A stretch of DNA of 64,000 nt, from positions 558,001 to 622,000 of the forward strand of contig NZ_JABANC010000001.1 in the NCBI RefSeq assembly GCF_012931685.1. Reading direction: 5' to 3'. Origin of the DNA: Hanstruepera ponticola (lineage in GTDB: Bacteria > Bacteroidota > Bacteroidia > Flavobacteriales > Flavobacteriaceae). Under the pieces are notes generated by a model that did no database searches, was not told the origin of the DNA, and saw only the letters and a program-made list of their open reading frames with translations. Position numbers and translations under genes: made by a program. Below, piece after piece: positions 17,045 to 25,924 of this stretch. Every line of letters starts with the position of its first letter. Within the stretch, counting starts at the first letter, position 1.

Positions 17045-18307
17045 ATGGAGCATTTCAATATTTCTAAAGGCAGTACATTTTACGCCATTGGTTTAAGTTA
17101 TAAAAAAGCCGATGCAGAAGTTCGTGGTCATTTTAGTTTAGACAATAATGCTAAATCCAAATTGCTTGAACAAGCTAAAGATGAAGGGGTTGAAAGCCTA
17201 ATTGTTACTTCAACGTGCAATAGAACTGAAATTTATGGGTTTGCACAGCATCCTTTTCAACTTATAAAATTACTTTGTGACAATACAATTGGTACAGTTG
17301 AAGAATTTCAGAAAGTAGCTTTCGTTTACAAGAACGGTGAAGCCATTTCGCATTTATTTCGTGTAGGTTCTGGGTTAGATAGTCAGATTCTGGGTGACTT
17401 CGAAATTATTGGTCAACTAAAACAATCGGCAATTGCGTCAAAAAAATTAGGCTTATTAAACGCCTTTCTTGAACGCCTTATTAATGCCGTCATTCAAGCG
17501 AGTAAACGTATTAAAACCGAAACAAATATTTCTACTGGAGCCACATCTGTGTCTTTTGCTTCTGTTCAATATATCTTAAACACCGTAAAAGATATTTCTA
17601 CTAAAAATATTTTATTATTTGGGACAGGCAAAATAGGCAGAAATACCTGTGAAAATTTAATTAAACATACCAAGAATCCTCATATTACTCTTATAAATCG
17701 CACGAAAACCAAAGCAGAAGCCATTGCCGGAAAATTTAATTTAACGGTTAAAGACTATGCCAATTTACAAGAAGAAATAAATGCAAGCGATATTTTAATT
17801 GTTGCAACAGGAGCACAACATCCAACCGTTGATAAACAAATTATTCAAAATAATAAGGAGTTATTGATATTGGATTTATCAATACCAAAAAACGTAAATG
17901 AAAATGTAACCGATTTACAAGCCGTAAATCTTATTCATTTAGATTATCTGTCACAAATTACTGACGATACCTTAGAAAAACGCAAACAAGATATTCCGCT
18001 GGCAGAAAATATCATAAATGAAGTAGAGTCAGAATTTAATGCTTGGTTAGAAACGCGTAAATTTGCACCTACTATTAAAGCGTTAAAAAATAAGCTTCAA
18101 GATTTTAAAATTGCGGAACTCGAATCACAACGTAAAAAATTATCTGACTTTAACGAGGAACAAGCTGAAATTATTAGTAATAATATCATCCAAAAAATAA
18201 CCAATCATTTTGCTCACCATTTAAAAGATGATGCTATTTCTACAAACGATAGTTTAGAGCTTATTAAAAAAGTGTTTCAATTAGAAGAAACTACCCATCA
18301 TGTCTAA
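17045..18307 (+). CDS. hemA: Glutamyl-tRNA reductase
   Basis: This 420-residue enzyme reduces glutamyl-tRNA to glutamate-1-semialdehyde, the first committed step of the C5 haem pathway. The catalytic cysteine is in 'IVTSTCNRTEIYG' (about residue 58). The Rossmann NADPH-binding segment is 'NILLFGTGKIGRNTCENL' (about residues 190-207), and a C-terminal dimerisation helix follows. It overlaps hemC-hemD by eight bases and heads a rightward operon. A divergent AraC regulator and an iron-box-like palindrome lie upstream. The next enzyme, glutamate-1-semialdehyde aminotransferase, is not in the window. Confidence 0.96.
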   Translation: MEHFNISKGSTFYAIGLSYKKADAEVRGHFSLDNNAKSKLLEQAKDEGVESLIVTSTCNRTEIYGFAQHPFQLIKLLCDNTIGTVEEFQKVAFVYKNGEAISHLFRVGSGLDSQILGDFEIIGQLKQSAIASKKLGLLNAFLERLINAVIQASKRIKTETNISTGATSVSFASVQYILNTVKDISTKNILLFGTGKIGRNTCENLIKHTKNPHITLINRTKTKAEAIAGKFNLTVKDYANLQEEINASDILIVATGAQHPTVDKQIIQNNKELLILDLSIPKNVNENVTDLQAVNLIHLDYLSQITDDTLEKRKQDIPLAENIINEVESEFNAWLETRKFAPTIKALKNKLQDFKIAELESQRKKLSDFNEEQAEIISNNIIQKITNHFAHHLKDDAISTNDSLELIKKVFQLEETTHHV

Positions 18308-19877
18308 AACAATCCGAATAGGCACTCGCGATAGCGAGCTAGCCTTATACCAAGCCAATATTGTTAAAAGTTTACTAGAACAATTAGGACATAAAACAGA
18401 ACTCGTTCCTGTAAAATCAACAGGAGATATTGTTTTGAACAAGCCACTTTACGAATTGGGCATTACAGGCATATTTACAAAAACACTGGATATTGCCATG
18501 CTAAATCATGATATTGATATTGCCGTGCATTCTCTAAAAGATGTGCCAACCGTTTTACCCAATGGTATTGTTCAAGCTGCGGTATTAAAACGTGGTAATG
18601 TTAGAGACACACTTGTTTTTAAAGATAATGAAGAATTTCTTGGTGCTAAAGATGCTGTTGTTGCAACAGGCAGTTTACGCAGACGTGCACAATGGCTTAA
18701 TAGATATCCTACACATAAAGTTGAAAATTTAAGAGGTAATGTTAATTCTAGATTACAAAAATTAGAAGATAACGAACACTGGAATGCTGCAATTTTTGCT
18801 GCTGCTGGAATTGGTCGTATTGGGTTAAGACCAGAAAATGCTATTAACTTAAATTGGATGATTCCTGCGCCAGCTCAAGGTGCCATAATGATAACTGCGC
18901 TAGAAGAAGATGAAGAAACACGAGCAATTTGTGCAGAATTAAATCACGAAGAAACGGAGATTTGTACAAGTATTGAACGTAAGTTTTTAAATAAATTAGA
19001 AGGTGGTTGCACCGCTCCAATAGGTGCTTTAGCATTTATTAAAGATGAAGAAATAACTTTTGAAGGTGTGCTATTAAGTACTGATGGTAGTAAAAAAATT
19101 GAAGTTAAACGCACCGAAAAACTCGGACATCATCACGATTTGGCTAATTTCTGTGCCAACTATATTATTGAGCGTGGCGGAAAGCGATTAATGGATACCA
19201 TTAAACGTTCTTCGGTTGGAACCAAAGTGTATTCTACCAAATCACTTACCGAAGATCAGTTACAATTATTTAATGAAAATATAGGTGTTGAAAGTTCTGA
19301 TTTTGTGAAAATTAGCTTAAACAGAATCAAACCTTTAGTAGTTAGAAAGCCCATTCAAAACGTTATTATAACAAGCAAAAATGCTGTGGAAGCTTTATTA
19401 CATAATTTTTCGGCAGTTGAATTACAATTTCAAAATATTTACTGTGTAGGCAGACGCACCAAAAGGCTTGTTGAAAAACGCATAGGACCTGTTAAACATG
19501 CAGAAAAAAATGCTCAAAAATTAGCTGAATATTTAGTTGAGTATATTGAAGGAACTGAAGTAACCTATTTCTGTAGCGACATCCGTTTGGATGCTTTACC
19601 TTCTATTTTAGAAGAAAACAATATTTCCGTAAACGAGATTGAGGCTTACCAAACTAAACTTGATGCGGTAAAAATTCCTGATTCTACTGAAGGTGTTATG
19701 TTTTACAGCCCATCTACTGTACAAAGCTACAGACAAGAAAACAATGCCGAATTAATAGCTTTTTGTATTGGTGAAACAACAGCAAAAGAAGCAAAAAAAC
19801 ACTTCAAAGATATTAGGATAGCAAAAGTTCCAACTGTTGAAAGTGTTATAGAATTAGTTAACGAACATTATATTTAA
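18300..19877 (+). CDS. hemCD: Fused porphobilinogen deaminase / uroporphyrinogen-III synthase
   Basis: This 525-residue protein joins two successive haem enzymes. Residues 1 to about 305 are hydroxymethylbilane synthase (HemC): 'IRIGTRDSELALYQANIV' at the start, 'HSLKDVPT', 'ATGSLRRRAQWL', 'NLRGNVNSRLQKL', and the dipyrromethane-cofactor cysteine in 'LEGGCTAPIGA' (about residue 236). The remaining 220 residues are a HemD-like uroporphyrinogen-III synthase ('VIITSKNAVEALL', 'VMFYSPSTVQSY'). HemC and HemD are separate in many bacteria; the fusion is common in flavobacteria. It would channel unstable hydroxymethylbilane directly to ring closure. Confidence 0.95.
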   Translation: MSKTIRIGTRDSELALYQANIVKSLLEQLGHKTELVPVKSTGDIVLNKPLYELGITGIFTKTLDIAMLNHDIDIAVHSLKDVPTVLPNGIVQAAVLKRGNVRDTLVFKDNEEFLGAKDAVVATGSLRRRAQWLNRYPTHKVENLRGNVNSRLQKLEDNEHWNAAIFAAAGIGRIGLRPENAINLNWMIPAPAQGAIMITALEEDEETRAICAELNHEETEICTSIERKFLNKLEGGCTAPIGALAFIKDEEITFEGVLLSTDGSKKIEVKRTEKLGHHHDLANFCANYIIERGGKRLMDTIKRSSVGTKVYSTKSLTEDQLQLFNENIGVESSDFVKISLNRIKPLVVRKPIQNVIITSKNAVEALLHNFSAVELQFQNIYCVGRRTKRLVEKRIGPVKHAEKNAQKLAEYLVEYIEGTEVTYFCSDIRLDALPSILEENNISVNEIEAYQTKLDAVKIPDSTEGVMFYSPSTVQSYRQENNAELIAFCIGETTAKEAKKHFKDIRIAKVPTVESVIELVNEHYI

Positions 19878-19879
19878 AA

Positions 19880-19903
19880 GATTCCTGCCTTCGCGGGATT
19901 GAC
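19880..19903. repeat. Short palindromic repeat, family A
   Basis: TCCTGC-CTTC-GCGGGA forms a small hairpin in the 33-base gap between hemCD and hemE. Related hairpins lie at 62640-62660 and 63035-63056. An in-frame TTG (19899) falls inside the repeat, but the ATG at 19911 is the better hemE start. Confidence 0.6.
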
Positions 19904-19910
19904 TGAGAAA

Positions 19911-20936
19911 ATGATAAAAAACGATTTATTTTTAAGAGCTTTAAAAGGAGAAACAGTAAATAGGCCTCCTGTTTGGATGATGCGTCAAGCTGGTCGTTAT
20001 CTCCCAGAGTTTATGGAAATTAAAGCCAAATACGATTTCTTCACGCGCTGTCAAACACCAGAGTTGGCTAGTGAAATAACCGTTCAACCTATACGAAGAT
20101 ATGGTATGGATGCTGCTATTCTGTTTAGTGACATATTAGTCATTCCACAAGCTATGAATATTGAGGTTCAAATGAAACCTAATTTTGGTCCGTATTTACC
20201 CAATCCAGTTCGTACTCAAAAAGATGTCGATAATGTCATTGTTCCAGATGTTACTGTTGCATTAGATTATGTATATCAAGCCATAAAGGCTACAAAAGAA
20301 AAATTGAACAACGAAATTCCATTAATTGGATTTGCGGGTTCACCTTGGACTATTTTATGCTACTGCGTCCAAGGTCAAGGCAGTAAAAACTTCGATAAAG
20401 CCAAGGAGTTTTGCTTTACCAATCCAATTGCAGCACATCAATTACTTCAAAAAATAACGGATACAACTATAGCCTATTTAAAAGAAAAAGTTAAAGCTGG
20501 TTGTAATGCTGTACAAGTATTTGATTCTTGGGGAGGCATGTTATCACCTGTTGATTATCAAGAATTTTCTTGGCAGTATATTCAACAAATAATTAATGCT
20601 TTAAAAGATGATGCGCCTGTTATCGCTTTTGGAAAAGGGTGTTGGTTTGCTTTGAATGAAATGGCTAAATCTGGAGCTTCTGCATTGGGAGTTGATTGGA
20701 CGTGTTCTGCTAGAAATGCACGCTATTTAACTGGAGGGAACATTACACTTCAAGGTAATTTTGATCCCACACGATTATTTTCTCCACCATCTGAAATCAA
20801 GAAAATGGTTACCCAAATGATTAATGATTTTGGAAAGGACAAATACATTGTAAACTTGGGTCATGGTATTCTACCTAATATTCCGTTAGACCATGCCAAA
20901 GCCTTTATTGATGCTGTAAAAGAATATAAGAGTTAA
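19911..20936 (+). CDS. hemE: Uroporphyrinogen decarboxylase
   Basis: This 341-residue enzyme removes four carboxyl groups from uroporphyrinogen III to give coproporphyrinogen III. The family signatures are '[17 protein letters not shown]' near the N-terminus and '[20 protein letters not shown]' in the middle, with the catalytic aspartate in '[12 protein letters not shown]'. I chose the ATG at 19911, which gives the normal '[14 protein letters not shown]' start, rather than a TTG 12 bases upstream that lies in a hairpin repeat. hemF follows after three bases. Confidence 0.96.
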   Translation: MIKNDLFLRALKGETVNRPPVWMMRQAGRYLPEFMEIKAKYDFFTRCQTPELASEITVQPIRRYGMDAAILFSDILVIPQAMNIEVQMKPNFGPYLPNPVRTQKDVDNVIVPDVTVALDYVYQAIKATKEKLNNEIPLIGFAGSPWTILCYCVQGQGSKNFDKAKEFCFTNPIAAHQLLQKITDTTIAYLKEKVKAGCNAVQVFDSWGGMLSPVDYQEFSWQYIQQIINALKDDAPVIAFGKGCWFALNEMAKSGASALGVDWTCSARNARYLTGGNITLQGNFDPTRLFSPPSEIKKMVTQMINDFGKDKYIVNLGHGILPNIPLDHAKAFIDAVKEYKS

Positions 20937-20939
20937 ACT

Positions 20940-21842
20940 TTGAAAGATAAATTCTATCAATACATAAAAGACTTACAAGATACTATCACTTCTAAATTAG
21001 AAGAAGTTGATGGTAAAGCAAAATTTCAAGAAGACATTTGGAAACGCCCTGAAGGAGGTGGTGGACGGACTCGTGTTATTGAAAAGGGCAACGTGTTTGA
21101 AAAGGGTGGTGTTAATATCTCTGCTGTCCATGGCGAACTACCTGAAACCATGCGTAAGCATTTTGGTGTTACTGAAGCAAACTTTTTTGCCTGTGGTTTG
21201 AGTCTGGTTTTGCATCCAAAAAATCCATTTGTACCGACTGTTCATGCCAATTGGCGTTACTTTGAAATGTATGATAAAAATGGTGATGTCGTTGACCAAT
21301 GGTTTGGAGGCGGACAAGACTTAACGCCTTATTATTTGTTTGAAGAAGATGCCAAGCACTTCCACCAAGTTTGTAAAATGGCTTGTGATAAGCATAATCC
21401 TGAATTCTACCCAAAATATAAAGCCAGATGTGATGAGTATTTTTACAATACTCACAGAAATGAGGCACGAGGTATAGGAGGTTTATTTTTTGATTACTGT
21501 AAAATCACAGATACTATGTCAATGGAAAAATGGTTTAACTTTGTAACAGAGGTTGGTGATAGTTTTTTAGAAGCTTATGTTCCTATAGTAGAAAAACGAA
21601 AGGATTTGCCATTCACTCAAATGCAGAGAGATTGGCAGGAAATTCGTCGTGGTCGCTATGTTGAATTTAATTTAGTCCACGACAAAGGCACCTTATTTGG
21701 TTTAAAAACCAACGGTCGCATTGAAAGTATTTTAATGAGCTTGCCTCCACACGTGCAATGGGTTTACGACCATAAACCAACATTGGGAAGTGAGGAAGAA
21801 AAACTTCTTGATGTTTTAAAACATCCTAAATCATGGGTCTAA
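20940..21842 (+). CDS. hemF: Oxygen-dependent coproporphyrinogen III oxidase
   Basis: This 300-residue aerobic enzyme converts coproporphyrinogen III to protoporphyrinogen IX. Signatures are 'EGGGGRTRVIEKGNVFEKGG', 'TVHANWRYFE' and 'WFGGGQDLTPYYLFEEDAKHFH'. The start is TTG (20940), three bases after hemE; no ATG gives the expected N-terminus. HemF uses O2, so this arm implies aerobic haem synthesis; no anaerobic HemN is seen in the window. The 3' end overlaps the DUF4421 gene by 10 bases. Confidence 0.95.
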   Translation: MKDKFYQYIKDLQDTITSKLEEVDGKAKFQEDIWKRPEGGGGRTRVIEKGNVFEKGGVNISAVHGELPETMRKHFGVTEANFFACGLSLVLHPKNPFVPTVHANWRYFEMYDKNGDVVDQWFGGGQDLTPYYLFEEDAKHFHQVCKMACDKHNPEFYPKYKARCDEYFYNTHRNEARGIGGLFFDYCKITDTMSMEKWFNFVTEVGDSFLEAYVPIVEKRKDLPFTQMQRDWQEIRRGRYVEFNLVHDKGTLFGLKTNGRIESILMSLPPHVQWVYDHKPTLGSEEEKLLDVLKHPKSWV

Positions 21843-22843
21843 AAAATAGTTTGCTCTGTTTACTGTTAGTTGCCATACCCTTATTGTGCTTTTCTCAAGA
21901 AACCGAAGAAGATATTATATACAAAGAAGAAACCGAATACAAGGTCTCTTATCCCAATAGAATTACAGCTCGGGCTTACTATGTAAACACATCTAATTCA
22001 CTTCAACTTAACGATCGAAACTCCGATGCCTTTTTTAATCTTGAGCCCAATAAACAAAATCGCATTGGGGCCTCTGTATCGTTTCGAGGCATATCAGCCT
22101 CCTATTCTTTTGCACCTGATTTTTTGGCTGAAAACAAGGACAATACAGATTCAAAGCTTTTTAATCTTAACTTCAGAACATTTTTTGGAAAGCATTTTAT
22201 GCAAACCTTTGACCTTTTTAACGAAAAAGGATTCTATTTAAGCGATGATAATTTTTCTGTCTATTTGCCAAAAACTAGAAACTTCAAAATAGGTGGTGCG
22301 ACTTCATATATATGGAATGAGAATTTTTCATTTCGGGCAATAACTTCTCAAGACGAAAAGCAGCTTAAAAGTACCGGTAGTTTTATTCCAAGAATTATAT
22401 ATTACTACTCCAAATTCAATTTTAGAACGGATTTAGTAAACCCTCCTATTGATGAGGATTACAAGTCTTTCGACATTGCTTTTGCGCCTTCCTACTATTA
22501 CAATCTTGTTCCAACAAAAAACATCTTACTTTCAGCAGGAGTATCGGCTGGAATCGGATTGAATTATTCAAAATATGATGGTGAAGATTCATTAACAACG
22601 CTATTGACCGAATTAAATTTTAGAGCTTCGGCAACCTATGATATCGATAACTTATATTTAGGTACTCATTACAGCTACCTTATATTAAACCACGATGCTG
22701 ACAGATCAACCCGAGTAAATGATAATATTCCTTACTTTCAAATATTTATAGGGTATCGCTTTAAAGCACCTAAATCTCTGGTTGCGTTTGCAGATAACAT
22801 GCAAAATAAATTGAATAACGAACTTGAAAAAATAAAAAAATAA
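21833..22843 (+). CDS. DUF4421 outer-membrane-like protein inside the hem operon
   Basis: This 336-residue protein has a signal peptide (MGLKNSLLCLLLVAIPLLCFS) followed by amphipathic beta strands ('IGASVSFRGISASYSFAP', 'LNFRTFFGKHFMQTFDLF', 'YFQIFIGYRFKAPKSL' at the end), the pattern of an outer-membrane beta-barrel and of the DUF4421 family. It overlaps hemF by 10 bases and hemB starts two bases after its stop, so it is fully embedded in the haem operon. The function is unknown. A role linked to porphyrin or haem at the outer membrane is suggested by position alone. Confidence 0.75.
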   Translation: MGLKNSLLCLLLVAIPLLCFSQETEEDIIYKEETEYKVSYPNRITARAYYVNTSNSLQLNDRNSDAFFNLEPNKQNRIGASVSFRGISASYSFAPDFLAENKDNTDSKLFNLNFRTFFGKHFMQTFDLFNEKGFYLSDDNFSVYLPKTRNFKIGGATSYIWNENFSFRAITSQDEKQLKSTGSFIPRIIYYYSKFNFRTDLVNPPIDEDYKSFDIAFAPSYYYNLVPTKNILLSAGVSAGIGLNYSKYDGEDSLTTLLTELNFRASATYDIDNLYLGTHYSYLILNHDADRSTRVNDNIPYFQIFIGYRFKAPKSLVAFADNMQNKLNNELEKIKK

Positions 22844-22845
22844 AC

Positions 22846-23835
22846 ATGTACCCAATAAGAAGAAATAGACGTTTAAGAACTAATGAAGCAATTAGAAGTT
22901 TAGTTCGTGAAACCATAATTACACCAAATGATTTTTTAGTACCATTGTTTGTGGTTGAAGGTAAAGGCGTAAAAGAAGAAATCGCTTCTATGCCAAATTA
23001 CTTTCGCTACAGTCTAGATTTATTGGAAAAAGAAGTACACGAACTCTGGAAAATGGGTCTGAAATCGGTGTTATTATTTGTGAAAGTTCCGGACAATCTA
23101 AAAGACAACCAAGGGAAAGAGGCCTTAAACCCAGATGGTCTTATGCAACGAGCTATAAAAACGGTCAAAAATGCATGTCCTGATATGCTGGTTATGACTG
23201 ACGTCGCTTTGGATCCTTACTCGGTTTATGGTCATGACGGTATTATTGAAAACGGTATGATTGCTAATGATGTCACTGTTGATTTTTTAGCCGAAATGAG
23301 TGTGTCTCATGCTCAAGCTGGCGCGAATTTTGTGGCGCCTAGTGATATGATGGATGGTCGTATTTTGACCATTCGTGAAGCCTTGGAGGATGAGGGATTT
23401 ACTGATACAGGAATTATGAGCTATTCAGCAAAATATGCATCTGCATTTTACGGGCCATTTCGTGATGCTTTAGATTCAGCACCTGTTGATATGGTTAATA
23501 TTCCGAAGGATAAAAAAACCTATCAAATGGATCCAGCAAACCGATTTGAAGCCATTCGGGAAACCGAAATGGATATCGATGAAGGAGCAGATATCGTTAT
23601 GGTTAAACCAGGTTTATGTTATTTAGACATTGTTCGTGAAATTAAAAACGAAGTTGATGTACCTGTGGCTGTTTATCAAGTGTCTGGCGAGTATGCTATG
23701 CTAAAGGCTGCAGCTGAAAAAGGTTGGTTAGACCATGATGCCGTAATGATGGAACAAGTAACAGCAATTAAACGCGCTGGGGCAGACATAATAGCTTCTT
23801 ATTTTGCCAAGGATATTGTAAAATTGATTTCGTAA
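22846..23835 (+). CDS. hemB: Delta-aminolevulinic acid dehydratase (porphobilinogen synthase)
   Basis: This 329-residue enzyme condenses two 5-aminolevulinate molecules to porphobilinogen. The two catalytic lysines are in 'GIMSYSAKYASAFYGPFRDA' and 'ADIVMVKPGLCYLDIV', and the family start 'RRNRRLRTNEAIRSLVRET' is present. The usual zinc-site cysteines (C-x-C-x7-C) are replaced: 'MLVMTDVALDPYSVYGHDG' has aspartates instead, so this is the Mg2+-dependent type. It is the last hem gene of the operon and is followed 26 bases later by the CBS-domain gene. Confidence 0.95.
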   Translation: MYPIRRNRRLRTNEAIRSLVRETIITPNDFLVPLFVVEGKGVKEEIASMPNYFRYSLDLLEKEVHELWKMGLKSVLLFVKVPDNLKDNQGKEALNPDGLMQRAIKTVKNACPDMLVMTDVALDPYSVYGHDGIIENGMIANDVTVDFLAEMSVSHAQAGANFVAPSDMMDGRILTIREALEDEGFTDTGIMSYSAKYASAFYGPFRDALDSAPVDMVNIPKDKKTYQMDPANRFEAIRETEMDIDEGADIVMVKPGLCYLDIVREIKNEVDVPVAVYQVSGEYAMLKAAAEKGWLDHDAVMMEQVTAIKRAGADIIASYFAKDIVKLIS

Positions 23836-23861
23836 ATTAGCCTCAAACTAATTACTATTTA

Positions 23862-24947
23862 ATGGGTACATTAATTCTTTGGGCAACCGTTTCTATTTTC
23901 TTTTCTTTTTTATGTTCCATTCTTGAAGCCGTTTTGTTAAGTGTCACGCCAACATTTATCAATGTTAAAAAGCAAGAAGGTAAAGAGTACGCTGAAACTT
24001 TAGAGAACCTTAAGAAGGATGTAGATCAACCACTTATTGCAATACTCACACTTAATACTATTGCACATACTTTAGGAGCTATGATGGTTGGTATTGAAGC
24101 TGAAAAATTGCCTTATAAGGTTGAAATATTTGGAATAAATACTGTTGGAATTGTGTCAGCAATTATGACCTTACTTATATTAATTGCTTCTGAAATAATT
24201 CCAAAAACTATTGGAGCAACCTATTGGAAACAATTAGCCAATTTCACTTCAAAAGCGTTGACTGTTTTAATATTTCCATTAAAATGGACAGGTATTTTAT
24301 GGTTGTTACGTCTGACTACAAAACTTATTGGCGGTAGTGCTCACGGTAGTGTGTTAAGTCGTGAAGGCTTTATGGTTATGACTGATATGGCTCATGAAGA
24401 GGGTGTTTTTCAAGAGAGTGAAAGCAAGGTTATAAAAAACCTTTTGACATTTAAAGATGTTCAGGCAAAAGATGTCATGACGCCTAGAACAGTTATGAAA
24501 ACGGAAAATGAAAATATAACTGTTGAAGAATTTTTTAATAAAAATCTGAATCTCCGTTTTTCTAGAATACCTATTTATGTGGATACGGAAGATAATATAA
24601 AAGGTTTGGTTTTAAAGGATGATGTTTTTAAGGAAATGGCACTCGACAATAACAAAAAAAAGTTGTCAGAATTAAAGCGAAACATCATTATTGTTAGTCG
24701 CGATTTATCCATTCCTATTCTATTTGAAAAACTTGTTGAAAGCCGTAATCACATGGCATTAGTTGTAGATGAATATGGTTCAGTAAGTGGTTTGGTCACT
24801 ATGGAAGATGTTATTGAAACCTTACTCGGACTTGAAATTATGGACGAAAGTGATAACGTTTCTGACCTACAATTACAAGCAAGAAAAAACTGGGAAGCTC
24901 GTGCTAAAAAACTGGGTATTCTAAATAACCCTGAAACTGAAGAGTAA
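23862..24947 (+). CDS. CNNM/CorC-type hemolysin family protein with CBS pair
   Basis: This 361-residue protein has an N-terminal DUF21 (CNNM) transmembrane domain with about four helices (residues 1-160) and a CBS pair ('DVMTPRTVMKTENENITVEEF', 'HMALVVDEYGSVSGLVTMEDVIETLLG', about residues 200-330). This is the organisation of the CorB/CNNM Mg2+-related transporters. The C-terminal CorC_HlyC domain seen in many relatives is absent, so it is a shorter form. It follows hemB and overlaps ogt by one base. Transport of Mg2+ is inferred from the family. Confidence 0.86.
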   Translation: MGTLILWATVSIFFSFLCSILEAVLLSVTPTFINVKKQEGKEYAETLENLKKDVDQPLIAILTLNTIAHTLGAMMVGIEAEKLPYKVEIFGINTVGIVSAIMTLLILIASEIIPKTIGATYWKQLANFTSKALTVLIFPLKWTGILWLLRLTTKLIGGSAHGSVLSREGFMVMTDMAHEEGVFQESESKVIKNLLTFKDVQAKDVMTPRTVMKTENENITVEEFFNKNLNLRFSRIPIYVDTEDNIKGLVLKDDVFKEMALDNNKKKLSELKRNIIIVSRDLSIPILFEKLVESRNHMALVVDEYGSVSGLVTMEDVIETLLGLEIMDESDNVSDLQLQARKNWEARAKKLGILNNPETEE

Positions 24948-25420
24948 TGGAATCCTGTATGATTAACACACCTTTAGGTTTTACAAAAATTGTTGGTGAT
25001 GAAAATGGTATTGAATCAGTGACTGTTTTAAATTCAAATGAAACACTTTCTGATATTATTCCAGATGTCCTTGAAGATTGTGTATATCAACTTAACGAGT
25101 ATTTTAAGGGTGAACGAAATAAATTCGATTTAAATTTAAATCCGCAAGGGACAGAATTTCAAAAAAGGGTTTGGGATGAATTGTTGGAAATTCCTTTTGG
25201 CAAAACCCTATCCTATCTTGACCTTTCTAAAAAACTAGGCGATGTAAAGGCCATAAGAGCTGTTGCCAATGCCAATGGTAAAAATCCGTTATGGATTATT
25301 GTGCCTTGCCATCGCGTAATAGGTAGTGATGGAAGCTTAACTGGATATGCAGGTGGATTGCACAGAAAGCAATGGCTTTTAGAACATGAAAGCCCTTATA
25401 AACAGCAAAGCTTGTTTTAA
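24947..25420 (+). CDS. ogt: Methylated-DNA-protein cysteine methyltransferase
   Basis: This 157-residue DNA repair protein transfers alkyl groups from O6-alkylguanine to its own cysteine. The active site is 'IVPCHRVIGSDGSLTGYAGG' with the acceptor Cys in PCHRV; the helix-turn-helix arginine finger region 'VKAIRAVANANGKNP' is also present. It is the Ogt/MGMT length, without an Ada domain. An in-frame ATG 12 bases downstream is an alternative start. The gene overlaps the previous one by one base and its 3' end overlaps the convergent cupin gene by four bases. Confidence 0.94.
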   Translation: MESCMINTPLGFTKIVGDENGIESVTVLNSNETLSDIIPDVLEDCVYQLNEYFKGERNKFDLNLNPQGTEFQKRVWDELLEIPFGKTLSYLDLSKKLGDVKAIRAVANANGKNPLWIIVPCHRVIGSDGSLTGYAGGLHRKQWLLEHESPYKQQSLF

Positions 25421-25851
25421 AGCTTAAGAATCATATCAAAGTCTGCTGCTTTTTCAATAACAGTTTTAATTTTTTCTTCAGTTATGGAATTTTTTTGGGC
25501 ATTCGCATCATTAACAGGGACACCAACAAACTCAAAAAATCCTCGGAATCCTTTTGGGCTGTGAACATTAATCCATTTACACGCTGAATCACTATTATTT
25601 GTGAATGTATGAATCGTTTTTGGAGGTAAATCAACCAATTCACCAGTCTTAACTGTTTTAATCTGACCATTTATCATAAACTCCATCTCACCTTCAGTAA
25701 TTAAGAAGGTTTCAGAAAATTCATTATGCAAATGAGGTGGTGGTCCCTGCGTATGAGGTGGTGTCTCTCCTATTGCAAAATCATAATCGCCAGTAGTCAT
25801 ATAGTTAGTAACCTTATGTCCTAGCACCCAAAAAGTTTCAGTCGCTTTCAT
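25417..25851 (-). CDS. Cupin-domain protein
   Basis: This 144-residue single-domain cupin has metal-ligand motifs in 'PPPHLHNEFSETFLITEGEMEF' (two histidines and a glutamate) and the second cupin box 'LVDLPPKTIHTFTNNSD' (histidine). It may be a small oxygenase, isomerase or binding protein; the substrate is unknown. I prefer the ATG at 25851 over one 21 bases upstream at 25872, because the upstream ATG lies in a palindromic operator. The gene is divergent from a TetR repressor gene, with one operator copy next to each start, so it is very likely the repressor's target. Confidence 0.8.
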   Translation of the reverse strand: MKATETFWVLGHKVTNYMTTGDYDFAIGETPPHTQGPPPHLHNEFSETFLITEGEMEFMINGQIKTVKTGELVDLPPKTIHTFTNNSDSACKWINVHSPKGFRGFFEFVGVPVNDANAQKNSITEEKIKTVIEKAADFDMILKL

Positions 25852-25855
25852 TTCA

Positions 25856-25871
25856 TGAGATTTTTGTCTCA
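25856..25871. promoter_or_regulatory. TetR-type operator copy 1 (cupin side)
   Basis: TGAGATTTTTGTCTCA is an inverted repeat (TGAGA...TCTCA). It differs by one central base from the copy at 25909-25924 and ends five bases before the cupin start. Confidence 0.75.
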
Positions 25872-25908
25872 CAAATGTATTTTCTTTTTTTGAGTTTACA
25901 AAATTTTA

Positions 25909-25924
25909 TGAGATATTTGTCTCA
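25909..25924. promoter_or_regulatory. TetR-type operator copy 2 (overlaps the tetR start)
   Basis: TGAGATATTTGTCTCA has the same arms as copy 1. Its last base is the A of the TetR ATG, so a bound repressor would block its own gene. The two copies are 53 bases apart, about five helical turns. Confidence 0.78.
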
